64,000 nucleotides of DNA from Escarpia spicata (taxonomy: Eukaryota; Annelida; Polychaeta; Sabellida; Siboglinidae), in NCBI GenBank assembly GCA_963995525.1, contig OZ023212.1:6702717-6766716 (forward strand), written 5' to 3'. The position numbers were made by a program, and so were the translations under genes. Position 1 is the stretch's first letter, and each line of letters opens with the position of its first letter. The notes beneath the pieces were generated by a model. The model ran no database searches, was not told the DNA's origin, and saw only the letters and a list, made by a program, of their open reading frames with translations. Shown here piece by piece: positions 56,201 through 64,000 of this stretch.

Positions 56201-59200
56201 CCCCAACTACTCGGCTGATCTCCGGGCCAGCCACTGTCCAGCATTTTAACAGGTGCCGGGTAAGGTCAATCACATCACAAACTCCCTTTGTCCTTGTGTT
56301 GGCATGCTCATGGGCTTGGTCGACTGGTTGAGAACCGTCCACTGCTCCTCATTATCATCTACTGACCCTCGTCTCGCTCATTATGCATGCTCGGAAGAAA
56401 AACATCGAGGTCTCGAATGAGGAGGAGAATCCACCAGACATAATTGTGGTGATCGAGAGAAAATGTGGCACGAGCAGCTACAGTCTGTCAACCATAGCTT
56501 GAATTTACTCTCTCGGTGTGCTCGGACAAACATGAAGATGATATGTTGAAACTTGTGCACGAGTAGCTAATATTGTATGCCTATAGAACTCTATTGTGTA
56601 ACCACGGCGATTCCATCTTTATGAGACAACTCAGTACCTCTATCCTTACACACCCGCTTTATAAGATTACCCAGTACAACAACTATCACTTTGGGAAGGT
56701 GGACTATGGCTGCCGACACATTCTTAGTGATCCTGGCTTCGGACAAAACATCAGGCCATCTAGAGCAGACCTACCATGGTGGCCCACAAAGCCAGTTCAA
56801 TATGCATGCCTCCTAGCACCACGACAAATTTACCTTCACTGAGAGTTTCTTGGAATATTAATTGATTTTCCTTGGCAATGTCTTAAACTGGTTGATCCAC
56901 CATCAGCAGCGGAACGTGGTGTGGATTGAGGTGCTTGGTACTGTCTTGTTAGACTCATATCTACAGCATCTGCTGTGTTGTGGAAAATAGGCGAGTGGGC
57001 TTCAATGTATTTTACTGATCTCCCAACAACGTCTAATCGAGAATCAAGGTATGAATACCATATGACCAGAGCAACTGAATCCGTTTCTGGCCCTCCACGA
57101 AGCACCTGATGTTGTGTTTCTATCAATGCTACTTCATCCTTGTTCTCTTCATTGAACAGACTCGTTCTCATTGGTCCCACATCTTTCACAGATGGCTTAG
57201 GAATAAACGTGCATGAGTGAGGAAGAATAGACTGACCGGTACTTAATCGTCCAGATTGTGAATCAATTTTAAGCGGTTCTTGAGCGCTATGCAAAACTAA
57301 TTTAAACTAAGGAGGCTCCCACTTCATGTTTGTAGGAAGGAACACATATTTAGCATTGCAACCTGATGCACGGAGAAGATCTTCGCACAACGTTTTCTGC
57401 AGTCGACGAATTACGTCCTACTAGGAGCTGGTGAAAGACGTACCTTATCATTGGTGGAAAGACCGACTCGTCACAACGGTGAGGGAATGACACTCGGAAT
57501 GTAGAAGTTGTTTCGTGATCTGTCACTATTTTACGTGAGGATAGATGTGGCTTCGTTTTATTTGGATTGTGTATTGATTTTAAGATGCAAAACATGTTTT
57601 GAAAGAATAAATTATATAAGCCGAGTAAAATCAAGCCGTATAGCCTCCATAACGTGTATGTTTTTAAATGAGAAACAAAACTGAAATGACGTTTTTACTG
57701 GTTTTCGTAAATAACATCAATATGGCTACCGCAACATAAATGTTGCTACTCCTTATTTTGAATCCACAGACACATCACACTTTGGTGTATAATGAACGGT
57801 GCAGAAATTAGGTCCGGTCCAAGTTGATACATATCAACTTGGAAAATAAGTCACTTTCTCCAATATACTATTAATTATATTATTTATATTTTGCGGGAAG
57901 GAGCTTGGTGATTCTTCTACAATTTAATCTAGGTTAGGCGATGTTTAGTCCTAAATGGTTCGGTTTTTGGTGGAAATACTGAGGGAAATTAGCACTAGAA
58001 TAACAAGATTTTATGGTTTTTCGCAAATAACATCAACATGGTTGTCATTACACATAAAATACATAATCTGATAGTTGCTACTCCTCATCTCAAATCTCTA
58101 GGTACATCAGACGTTGTTGTAGGATGAACAGTTCATAAGTCAGGGTTGTTTTACGACAAATCCATCAGGTGGCGTAATGTTGATATTGCTCTAACATGAT
58201 AGCAATAAACATGCAAAATTAGTTACTTTCTCCCACAGAGTATCAGTTATTTTTGCTTGACAGGAGTTTGGGGTTTCTTGGCGATGTTTAGAATACAATT
58301 AATTGGCTAAGGGTGGCTGCTGCAAAAATTTGCATTGAACATAAAAATTGCTACTCCAAATTTGGAATCGACGAAAGCATAACGCGTTGATGTAGGATGA
58401 ACGGTTCAGCAGTTGGGGCCGTTTCAAGATTGTTGCTGAAAGGTGCCCCCCACGGCCCCCAAGGAGGTTGATCTTTGTACACTCGGACCAGATATGTTAT
58501 TTATGCACCATCCAATCAGGCAGTATCAAAAAGTAAACTTTTATAACAACTTTAAATTACTGAGGGTCGGGTGACCCCACTAAAACAGCCCCGTAGGCCT
58601 ACCATCTTGTGCATTTTTGAATACAAACATATCATTGTTTGTCCCAACTGTTGGAATATTGAATCTAGAAAGCAGACAGGTTGAACACAGTGTAATTAAT
58701 TCTGTGATTATATTTGATATATTGATGTCAAATGGCACTATCGCAAATTTCATGCATTATTTCGCCATGAAGAAGTGCAGACACAACAGTGACAAAATGG
58801 ATGCATTCAAAAAATGTCACTCACCAATTACTCTCAAATTCAAACCCCTGAAAATGTTCACATTAAAATAATATTCTTCAACATTGTTTGTCCTGTTTAA
58901 AGATAACATATTCTGTACATTCCATCAGATTATGTGTGTTTGAAAGCTGTTCTAAATGAGTTTATGACTGGCTTAAATGACCTTTGACCAATACGCAGTT
59001 CTGTATTGGTGTGATTGATGGTAAACTGCTCATGTACCAAAGATGTACTAGTGGCACAGTAGCACAAGTAATTGGATCATAGTAGCACAGGTAACTGGAT
59101 CATAGTAGTACAGGTAACTGGATCATAGTAGCACAGGTAACTGGATCATAGTAGCACAAGTAACTGGATCATAGTAGCACAAGTAACTGGATCATAGTAG

Positions 59201-62200
59201 CACAGGTAACTGGATCATAGTAGCACAGGTAACTGTATCATAGTAGCACAGGTAACTGGATCATAGTAGCACAGGTAACTGGATCATAGTAGCACAGGTA
59301 ACTGGATCATAGTAGCACAGGTAACTGGATCATAGTAGCACAGGTAACTGGATCACAGTAGCACAAGTAATTGGATCATAGCAGCACAGGTAATTGGATC
59401 ATAGCAGCACAGGTAATTGGATCACAGTAGCACAGGTAATTGGATCATAGTAGCACAAGTAATTGGATCATAGTAGCACAGGTAACTGGATCATAGTAGC
59501 ACAGGTAACTGGATCATAGTAGCACAGGTAACTGGATCATAGCAGCACAGGTAACTGGATCATAGCAGCACAGGTAACTGGATCATAGCAGCACAGGTAA
59601 CTGGATCACAGTAGCACAGGTAATTGGATCATAGCAGCACAGGTAACTGGATCATAGTAGCACAGGTAACTGGATCACAGTAGCACAGGTAACTGGATCA
59701 CAGTAGCACAAGTAATTGGATCATAGTAGCACAGGTAACTGGATCATAGCAGCACAGGTAACTGGATCATAGCAGCACAGGTAACTGGATCATAGTAGCA
59801 CAGGTAACTGGATCATCTGTGTTACTACGCCACTAACAAGTAGGACTCAAGCTTCTCTGATTGGGGTCTTCGTGAACAGTGACACAACGTCATATGACAC
59901 AAATGATTCTCCTTTTTCCATTCTCAGCTTTGTCATTTCTTTCACCAATTCTTGTGAATTTTCCGTATGGTGTTCTGTTTTTCCAACACACGCTATTGTC
60001 TGTGTGTAGTCGACAATTGGTCTGAGTGGCACCTTCTCCTTGTGGATTTTTGGTGATCCATACATCCGTGGTACTTTTTCTAGCGTAGGATATAAGTACC
60101 AGTACTGATCTTTGGTGATCTTCCCCTCCTTCTCCAAGGAATTTACCATTCGGATGAGTTCTGCCTTATATTTCTTGGTCTACCATCAATAAATCCGCCC
60201 TTACAGACCATACGACAACTGAAAACCATATCATAGACTGGGAGGGAGTGTAAATTGTAGACAAAGAATCCAACAGAAGGATTCGGCAGATCAAAGAAGC
60301 CATCTGGATCAGAAAAACCAAAACACTCATCAACAGAGACGAGGGCAATTACGAACTGCCTCACGTGTACGATGACGTCATTCAGCGTCATAGGTACTGA
60401 TGAAGTCGGCGTGACACGTCAACGAAAGCCTCTATCAGGTAATTTAACATGATTCTTGGATATGAAAAATGAAAGTTTCTAATTTGAAAACGAACTATCC
60501 TGAAGAATGTTCAGTAATAATAGTGTACATACTTTTCATGCACAGAGTATTTCAACCGAACAATAAGTCAGGCACCAAGGGTACGAGTGTGAAGATTGAG
60601 ATAAAAATCCAACAGCACAAGAAGTGTGGTGCTCTCAAAAAACAACATTTACATTCAGATATCAAAACAAAGCAAAACAGTATGGCTGCCAGTGAAGGTC
60701 ATGCTGTCATGGGACATTCATCATGTGATATAGCCACCAAATAAAGACACGTTATCAGTGACAAATGTCTCTAAAGTACGAAAAGCCTGTCACCTATCAT
60801 ATATCTTGTTTATCATAATTATAAGATAGAGGCGCAATGTAATTTCCCTGGTTAAACAATAAAAACGATTTCTCTATTTGACTTGGAAAACAATCTTATA
60901 ACTGAAATTATGTTCTCAGATTAAGATAGATCTGACGTTTTTATACAGATTTATTACCGGTAGTAATTTTTTAAAACATTATAAATTGCTGATAATAATT
61001 GTTCCTAAACCAGGCTCAACGTCAACCATGTGTAACTTTTAAAGCTGAACAGTTGTAAAAAATTATTATTTAATGTCATCTACACAGAAGCAAAGGACAT
61101 AATTGATATAATAAAGTGGGAAATGTACACACTGTGCCATAAATTGTATGGAATGAACCTATCATTTAAATAACAAATTAAAACCGACAACCATGCAAAG
61201 TGACACAAGTGATAAATTAGTTGGACTGCACCTGAATGCGGTTGTGGAATTATTTCGCCATGAAGAAGTGCAGACACAACAGCGACCAAATGGTTGCATT
61301 CAAAAATGTTCACTCACCAATTATTCTAAAATTCAAACCCCTGAAAATTGTCACATTAAATTATTATTCTTCGACATTGTTTGTCCTGTTTAAAGATAAC
61401 ATATACTGTACATTCCATGAGATTACGTGATGTAGGTTAGTTTTCCTGGGTCGCAACTGAAACCATTTTTCTCAAAACAAGCTGAAGCGGTGAAGGTTTT
61501 TGCGGTCGGCTTGTCTTGTTGATGTTGTCAGGTTGACTGGAGCGGAGGTTTATCGCTTTTTTTTCTTCAACAAAGTTGATAGTCGTGCGGAACCATAAAA
61601 AAATGCTTGTTCCTCTATTACGACTGACGTTTATACTATATCGGAATACCACACAATAACTCATTCGGACGCTTGTTCGATCGAACATCTATCGTTGTAA
61701 ACATGCTGTGAATGTATTGAAAGTGCTACCACCTTGTGTGACATTAGCGCCTCTGACGTCACATCTAGGCATACCAAAAAGCTCCCCCAAAATTTGCACA
61801 TTTGAAGAAGAAAAGTGTGGAATTACTAATACCCCTTGGGGCATATTGAATTCGGGTAAAATTATTGTCTTGGTGGAAATGGAAATATACAGGAAGACGC
61901 AATATGATATGAATTCAAGCAATAGGGGGGTTTATTCCCTTTAAATAAATATATCTGAATTTGCTCAATAACTTAAATAATATTTACTGGTTTCACGCCA
62001 AGCTTGGAACACAATGTACAGTACTCACCTTCGTCCACATCAGAATCTGAAGAGTCGTCAAAGTCGTCAGAATAATAGTCAATGAGCGAGGGGTCAAAGG
62101 GCACACTAATCAATGAGTCTCTCGTCTTCGGTCTGTCGCTATGACGACTTCCCGACGTTGACTTCCTCCGTTTCTCACTTCCCCCCATCGCTGCATTCGA

Positions 62201-63036
62201 CAACGGGGGGAACTTCACACCCTGCTTCAACTTATTTGACACGACCTTAGCTCGCTGCATTTCCTTCACTATGAGGGGGTTGGGTGTGGGTCCACGCCCC
62301 ACTCGCTGTGGGGCCCCTTGGCGTCTATGTTGAACCGTATTTGACGTGTCCTCAAAATTTCGACCAATGATAGCATCAGGCAGTTTTGCCGGCTGCGGCG
62401 AAGGTTCTTTCGGTTGCGTTCGATCAGTGTCTTTATCTTTGCGTTGAATCCGCGGCGATTTGTACTCCGTCGCGTCGCATTTCACTGATTTCTCCGTAGC
62501 TTTCATAAGTGGAGGAATGTTTACTTTCTGACCGCTACCAACCGTTAGTTTCACACCATTTAGTTGACCCTTTGGCGACACTTTCTGCATGTTATGATCT
62601 GAAGGCACCTTGGTGACATTTCGCGGCGACGACAGCGCAATGTCTGTGTTTGTTTTTACACTGGTCTTGATGGCAGCATTCAAAGCTACTTTATCATTTG
62701 CATCATCACCATCAACCTTGATGTCCGCCAATGCCTTGGCTTGGTCCGGTTTCGGCACAACCCTTTTACTCACATTGTTCTCACTCTTCACCTCAGATGG
62801 CGCCACAGTCACTTTCTGGGAATCTGTCAAACTTTTCTGTCCATCAGTTTTGTTTGGCCCGGTTCTAACGTCTGGCTTTGGTGCAGTTTCCGTCTTCCGT
62901 GATGGCATAACTGGCTCAGAGCGGGTGGAAGCTTGCACATCATCTTCATTGACTTCCATTAGAGGTTCCTGTTGTAGGTCCAGCTTCTTGTCGACTCGCA
63001 CCATCTGGTCCTCCGTCTCCTCAGGAATTGTACTCA
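46179..63036 (-). CDS. Multi-exon host gene, 3' seven exons (unidentified acidic protein)
   Basis: Seven exons join in perfect phase on the - strand: 63036-62029, 54685-54626, 53245-53163, 48931-48810, 48454-48371, 46516-46462 and 46304-46179 (stop TGA at 46179-46181). They encode about 511 residues; upstream exons lie beyond the window. The first exon is polar and probably disordered, rich in Lys/Ser/Pro, with the motif YYSDDFDDSSDSDVDE at its end. The second and third add DIPEELSMYKYTSQTLPLTC and an acidic EVNDIEEDLPGGEMADDEDL. The fourth is ELNEVVSVAREVCDDRG... and the last is acidic (GWDAEDELIVSLDEHDQEEQ). There is no transmembrane segment. YSDDF-type motifs occur in several ciliary and microtubule proteins, but I do not assign a family. 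Introns of 8-14 bases to 7.3 kb hold many repeats. Confidence 0.8.
46462..46516 (-). CDS. Exon of the - strand host gene (18 codons)
   Basis: The acceptor is TATCTGTTAG and the donor AAG/GTAACC. One base completes the codon split with the previous exon, then FGLLFEENKLDIGRWEYK in phase 0 to the next exon. It is short but flanked by correct splice sites on both sides. Confidence 0.7.
47221..47290. repeat. (CTA)n trinucleotide repeats
   Basis: Two runs of CTA (about 12 and 5 units), separated by AACAACCTAATTCT. Confidence 0.97.
47738..47850. repeat. Three degenerate copies of about 48 bp
   Basis: CCTGGTGGACAATTGCAACAC, CCACCTGGTGTATAATTACAA and CAACCTGGTGGGTCATTCTC, each followed by a TATAAGTC-like segment. 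Confidence 0.8.
48371..48454 (-). CDS. Exon of the - strand host gene
   Basis: The acceptor is TTATGTTTCAG and the donor GCAA/GTAGGT. The reading is QCMDTLDNKSREKLKRTCIN then NMGELEC, with one base at the start and two at the end shared with neighbours. If the donor were skipped the frame would stop at TAG immediately, so an alternative terminal exon is possible. Confidence 0.75.
48810..48931 (-). CDS. Exon of the - strand host gene, source of the minisatellite
   Basis: The acceptor is TTTTGTCTCCAG and the donor AAGAA/GTAAGC. The reading is ELNEVVSVAREVCDDRGCEV, then TDDVIIDEAAWPTNTTKLIK. The acceptor and the first 50 or so exon bases are the unit amplified in the array immediately upstream (48932-49515). 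Confidence 0.82.
48932..49515. repeat. Exon-boundary-derived minisatellite, about 8-9 copies of 64-70 bp
   Basis: Each unit contains GTCATCACAGACCTCCCTCG, CAACACTCACTACCTCAC, GAGTTCCTGGAGACAAAAC and AACAACCTCT on the + strand. On the - strand this is a TTTTGTCTCCAG acceptor followed by GAACTCAGTGAGGTAGTGAG and GGAGGTCTGTGATGACAGAG. The unit length varies through indels in the A-rich part. Confidence 0.93.
49655..49740 (+). pseudogene. Penelope-like GIY-YIG C-terminal scrap
   Basis: The + strand reads RRKHQKEAIWIRKTETG. The KEAIWIRKT motif is the C-terminal end of the GIY-YIG endonuclease of Penelope-like elements, also seen at 60230-60400. Nothing else of the element remains here. Confidence 0.55.
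50205..51320. repeat. Pairs of direct repeats in intron
   Basis: About 85 bp at 50210-50300 recur at 50515-50600 (TTATGCCAGATTATGT, AAGAGGACAGATTATTT, GAGCAAAAGGTA-type). About 65 bp at 50845-50905 recur at 51260-51320 (AGTGCTATATAATAGTAGTT, TGTCAAAATGTAAACAAACT). Confidence 0.88.
52095..52560. repeat. Three tandem copies of about 160 bp
   Basis: CCCTTAGAATGATT(C/G)AAT occurs at about 52136, 52290 and 52451. Each is followed by AAATACAGATTTCT(T/C)GTG, ATAGTGGCA-like and AAAATTAGAGAAAAAGTTGC blocks. Similar to internal repeats of noncoding transposons but not assigned. Confidence 0.88.
53163..53245 (-). CDS. Exon of the - strand host gene
   Basis: The acceptor is TTATTGTCACTCAG and the donor GACGAG/GTCAGT. 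The reading is VNDIEEDLPGGEMADDEDLA then VPEEVDE. It starts with two bases of a split codon and ends in phase 0, matching both neighbours. Confidence 0.8.
53250..54130. repeat. Degenerate 21-bp array (TCATGAGTGACAACAATCACC-type)
   Basis: About 40 imperfect units of TGACAACAATCACCTCATGAG. Units vary in length (18-24 bp) and sequence. It abuts the acceptor of the exon at 53245, and the array includes TGACAATAA/CTCAG-like bases that form that splice site. Confidence 0.92.
54626..54685 (-). CDS. Exon of the - strand host gene
   Basis: The acceptor is GATTCTCTTCCAG and the donor TGTG/GTAAGA. The reading is IPEELSMYKYTSQTLPLTC with split codons at both ends that match the flanking exons (2 bases in, 1 base out). 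Confidence 0.8.
55013..58562. mobile_element. Unclassified transposon with long inverted arms
   Basis: The left arm (55013-55660) and right arm (57690-58562, reverse complement) share blocks in the same order: AAAGTT(G)TTATAAAAGT, TGGTCCGAGTGTACAA, CTGAACCGTTCA, TTTGGAGTAGCAA, GCCAATTAATT, GAAACCCCAAAC, TTATTGCTATCATGT and ATTACGCCACCTG. The arms differ by substitutions and indels. Between them lie decayed - strand coding fragments. The whole sits in a host intron between exons 62029 and 54685. Class is unknown. Confidence 0.75.
55800..57640 (-). pseudogene. Decayed coding fragments inside the long-inverted-repeat element
   Basis: On the - strand, fragments in different frames include RRLQKTLCEDLLRASGCNAK and YVFLPTNMKWEPP (about 57410-57310), and ALIETQHQVLRGGPETDSVA to SLTRQYQAPQ (57290-56920). 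Further along are KFVVVLGGMHIELALWATM (about 56830-56775), DLTRHLLKCWTVAGPEISRV (near 56270-56210) and a helical NLLEALVNKECQFEKELHEK (near 56100). GGxHIExAxW-type motifs occur in a widely spread uncharacterised protein family of animal repeats (from memory of such annotations; low certainty). Stops and shifts are frequent. Confidence 0.5.
58755..58935. repeat. Direct duplicate A
   Basis: Matches 61250-61430 over about 180 bp: ATTTCGCCATGAAGAAGTGC, AGACACAACAG, TGCATTCAAAAA, CACTCACCAATTA, TCAAACCCCTGAAAAT and TTGTTTGTCCTGTTTAAAGA. Confidence 0.93.
59050..59816. repeat. 23-bp minisatellite, about 33 copies
   Basis: The unit GTAACTGGATCATAGTAGCACAG repeats every 23 bp, with C/T and A/G variants (AGCAGCACAG, AATTGGATC). 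There are no spacers. Confidence 0.97.
59847..60149 (-). pseudogene. Penelope-like element reverse transcriptase fragment
   Basis: The 100-codon frame contains KVPRMYGSPKIHKEKVPLRP, IVDYTQTIACVG and SFVSYDVVSLFTKTPI. These are the finger region and first palm motif of Penelope-like RTs, with YGSPKIHK diagnostic. The remainder of the RT is absent, and the frame ends at the edge of the adjacent minisatellite. Confidence 0.88.
60225..60400 (+). pseudogene. Penelope-like GIY-YIG endonuclease C-terminus, opposite orientation
   Basis: The + strand reads VDKESNRRIRQIKEAIWIRK and then TKTLINRDEGNYELPHVYDD before stops. This is the typical end of the Penelope GIY-YIG domain. It faces away from the RT fragment at 59847-60149, as expected for an inverted partial copy or for two insertions. 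Confidence 0.82.
60401..61240. other. Unassigned intronic interval
   Basis: AT-rich. The 91-codon frame at 60469-60744 has no recognised domain. Confidence 0.5.
61250..61430. repeat. Direct duplicate B
   Basis: Second copy of the 58755-58935 segment, same orientation, about 2.5 kb away. Identity is roughly nine bases in ten by eye. Confidence 0.93.
62029..63036 (-). CDS. Large exon of the - strand host gene
   Basis: The acceptor is TTTGTCCCTGCAG and the donor GACGAAG/GTGAGTAC. The 1008-base exon is rich in Lys, Ser, Pro and Thr (SRKTETAPKPDVRTGPNKTD) and ends in an Asp/Ser cluster. Reading past the donor would add EYCTLCSKLG and stop 56 bases later, but the strong donor and the matching phase of the next exon (54685) favour splicing. 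Confidence 0.82.
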
Positions 63037-63140
63037 CTGCAGGGACAAACCACACCTACTTATTACTAATATATTCACAGCATATTAACAGTTGCATTAG
63101 TCCAAAAATTGAACTAACAGAAATACTGTAACACAGATGT

Positions 63141-63340
63141 ATATGTTGGGGGGTTGATGGGTGTGTATGTGGGGGGGTTGATGGGTGTGTATGTTGGGGG
63201 GTTGATGGGTGTGTATGTTGGGGGGTTGATGGGTGTGTATGTTGGGGGGTTGATGGGTGTGTATGTTGGGGGGTTGATGGGTGTGTATGTTGGGGGGGTT
63301 GATGGGTGTGTATGTTGGGGGGTTGATGGGTATGTATGCA
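63141..63340. repeat. 24-bp minisatellite, about 8 copies
   Basis: The unit ATGGGTGTGTATGTTGGGGGGTTG has variable G-run length. The G-runs could form quadruplexes on the + strand. It lies in the intron just upstream of the large exon of the - strand gene. Confidence 0.96.
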
Positions 63341-64000
63341 CTCCCCTCTTGAGGCAATAGTTCTGCTCAAAGGAAGAGTTCTGCAGTTGGAGGTTTTTTG
63401 GTTTGTTGGAAGTCTGAAGGGGGTGTAGTTGGATTTTTTGCATGCCTCATGATGGGTGCAGTTGTTTTTTCTTCAAGGAGGGGGGGCATAGTTTTGAATT
63501 TTTTTTACAACCTGGTCAAAAATCACACCAGTGCAAAAACCAACCACGCTACAGTTCTGTAAATTGTAACTGATTACTTACTTATTATGTACTTTAAAAT
63601 TTTAAACTACAACATTTTCGATGTACTTTTCCTACATTTAAAAGCTGGATATGTGTCAGCCTGACTCATCAGCTAATCAGAGCTTCATGCCCTGTTGCTT
63701 TAAATGCATTCACATAACATAACAATCTTTACTGCTTCAAAGAAGAATTGGTTTTACAACAAGCTCTTACAGATATCACATATTGCGACAGACAGGTATG
63801 ACCATAAGCATTTCCGAGATGATGTTGGTGAACCAGTGATGAGTGGAAGGATGAAATATGAGACATGAGGGTGTGAGTGACGAATGAATGACTGAGCGAT
63901 GGATAAAATAAGTATTATAAGAAGCAGGAATGCATGCATACGTACATAATTATTCATACTATAAATACTGGTTGGCATCACAAGTGTCCAATGAATCACT
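63341..64000. other. Intronic/unassigned end of window
   Basis: No supported exon. A degenerate TGCAGTTG-containing stretch at 63375-63460 resembles one at 28490-28540. Confidence 0.45.

Noticed and set aside
59050..59816. Possible CRISPR array
   Set aside because: Units abut directly with no unique spacers, and the context is a eukaryotic intron. The same holds for the 19-, 21- and 24-bp arrays.
61973..62026. Read-through end of the large host exon (EYCTLCSKLG...)
   Set aside because: A strong donor GTGAGTAC at 62028 and the matching phase of the next exon indicate that these codons are intronic. A CxxC pair alone is not enough to keep it.
63056..63443. Pro/Thr/His repeat frames (THQPPNIH)
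   Set aside because: They are translations of the 24-bp G-rich minisatellite.

Overview
The window is animal nuclear DNA, most likely from a marine invertebrate. A mollusc or other lophotrochozoan is my guess, with low confidence. The evidence is introns with GT-AG borders, tRNA-derived SINEs, several LINE lineages, a Penelope-like element, a eukaryotic tRNA-His gene, very abundant micro- and minisatellites, and a Polinton/Maverick DNA transposon. Ordinary host genes are sparse: one mucin-like membrane protein gene on the + strand (37190-40776) and the last seven exons of a gene on the - strand (46179-63036).

Layout. 1-2975: a decayed APE-type LINE whose reverse transcriptase contains a 73-bp tandem expansion. 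2976-13600: gene-poor DNA with a 1.07-kb array of 19-bp repeats (4472-5545), a SINE, simple repeats and a LINE tail fragment. 13640-15000: two more LINE remnants. 15056-27722: a 12,667-bp Polinton bounded by inverted terminal repeats and an exact 6-bp target duplication (AGCCTT). 27730-37000: simple repeats, a tRNA-His gene and its decayed duplicate, a LINE remnant, a SINE. 37190-40776: the mucin-like gene, whose single intron holds LINE remnants. 41400-43560: repeat families and a MITE-like element. 46179-63036: the - strand host gene, whose introns hold an exon-derived minisatellite, a 21-bp array, a long-inverted-repeat transposon, a 23-bp array and Penelope fragments.

The Polinton is the central feature. 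Read on the - strand from the right it carries an RPA70-C-like single-strand DNA binding protein, a long unidentified acidic gene, a zinc-finger DNA polymerase B, the packaging ATPase, two small conserved proteins, the integrase with a chromodomain, a small membrane protein, the penton-type minor capsid protein, a basic pX-like protein, the major capsid protein and an adenain-type protease. A small spliced gene lies on the + strand near the right end. Integrase, protease, the pX-like protein and the RPA-like protein have open frames. Capsid proteins, ATPase and polymerase are broken, and the polymerase has lost its whole catalytic centre. The copy is therefore dead as an autonomous element, although its ends and integrase look intact.

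The most unusual points are: (a) a stand-alone RPA70-C-like OB-fold/zinc-ribbon protein inside a Polinton; (b) a roughly 70-bp subterminal module repeated twice more in inverted orientation inside the element; (c) a minisatellite that has amplified a splice acceptor together with the start of a host exon; and (d) a 3.5-kb element with long inverted arms inside an intron of the same host gene.
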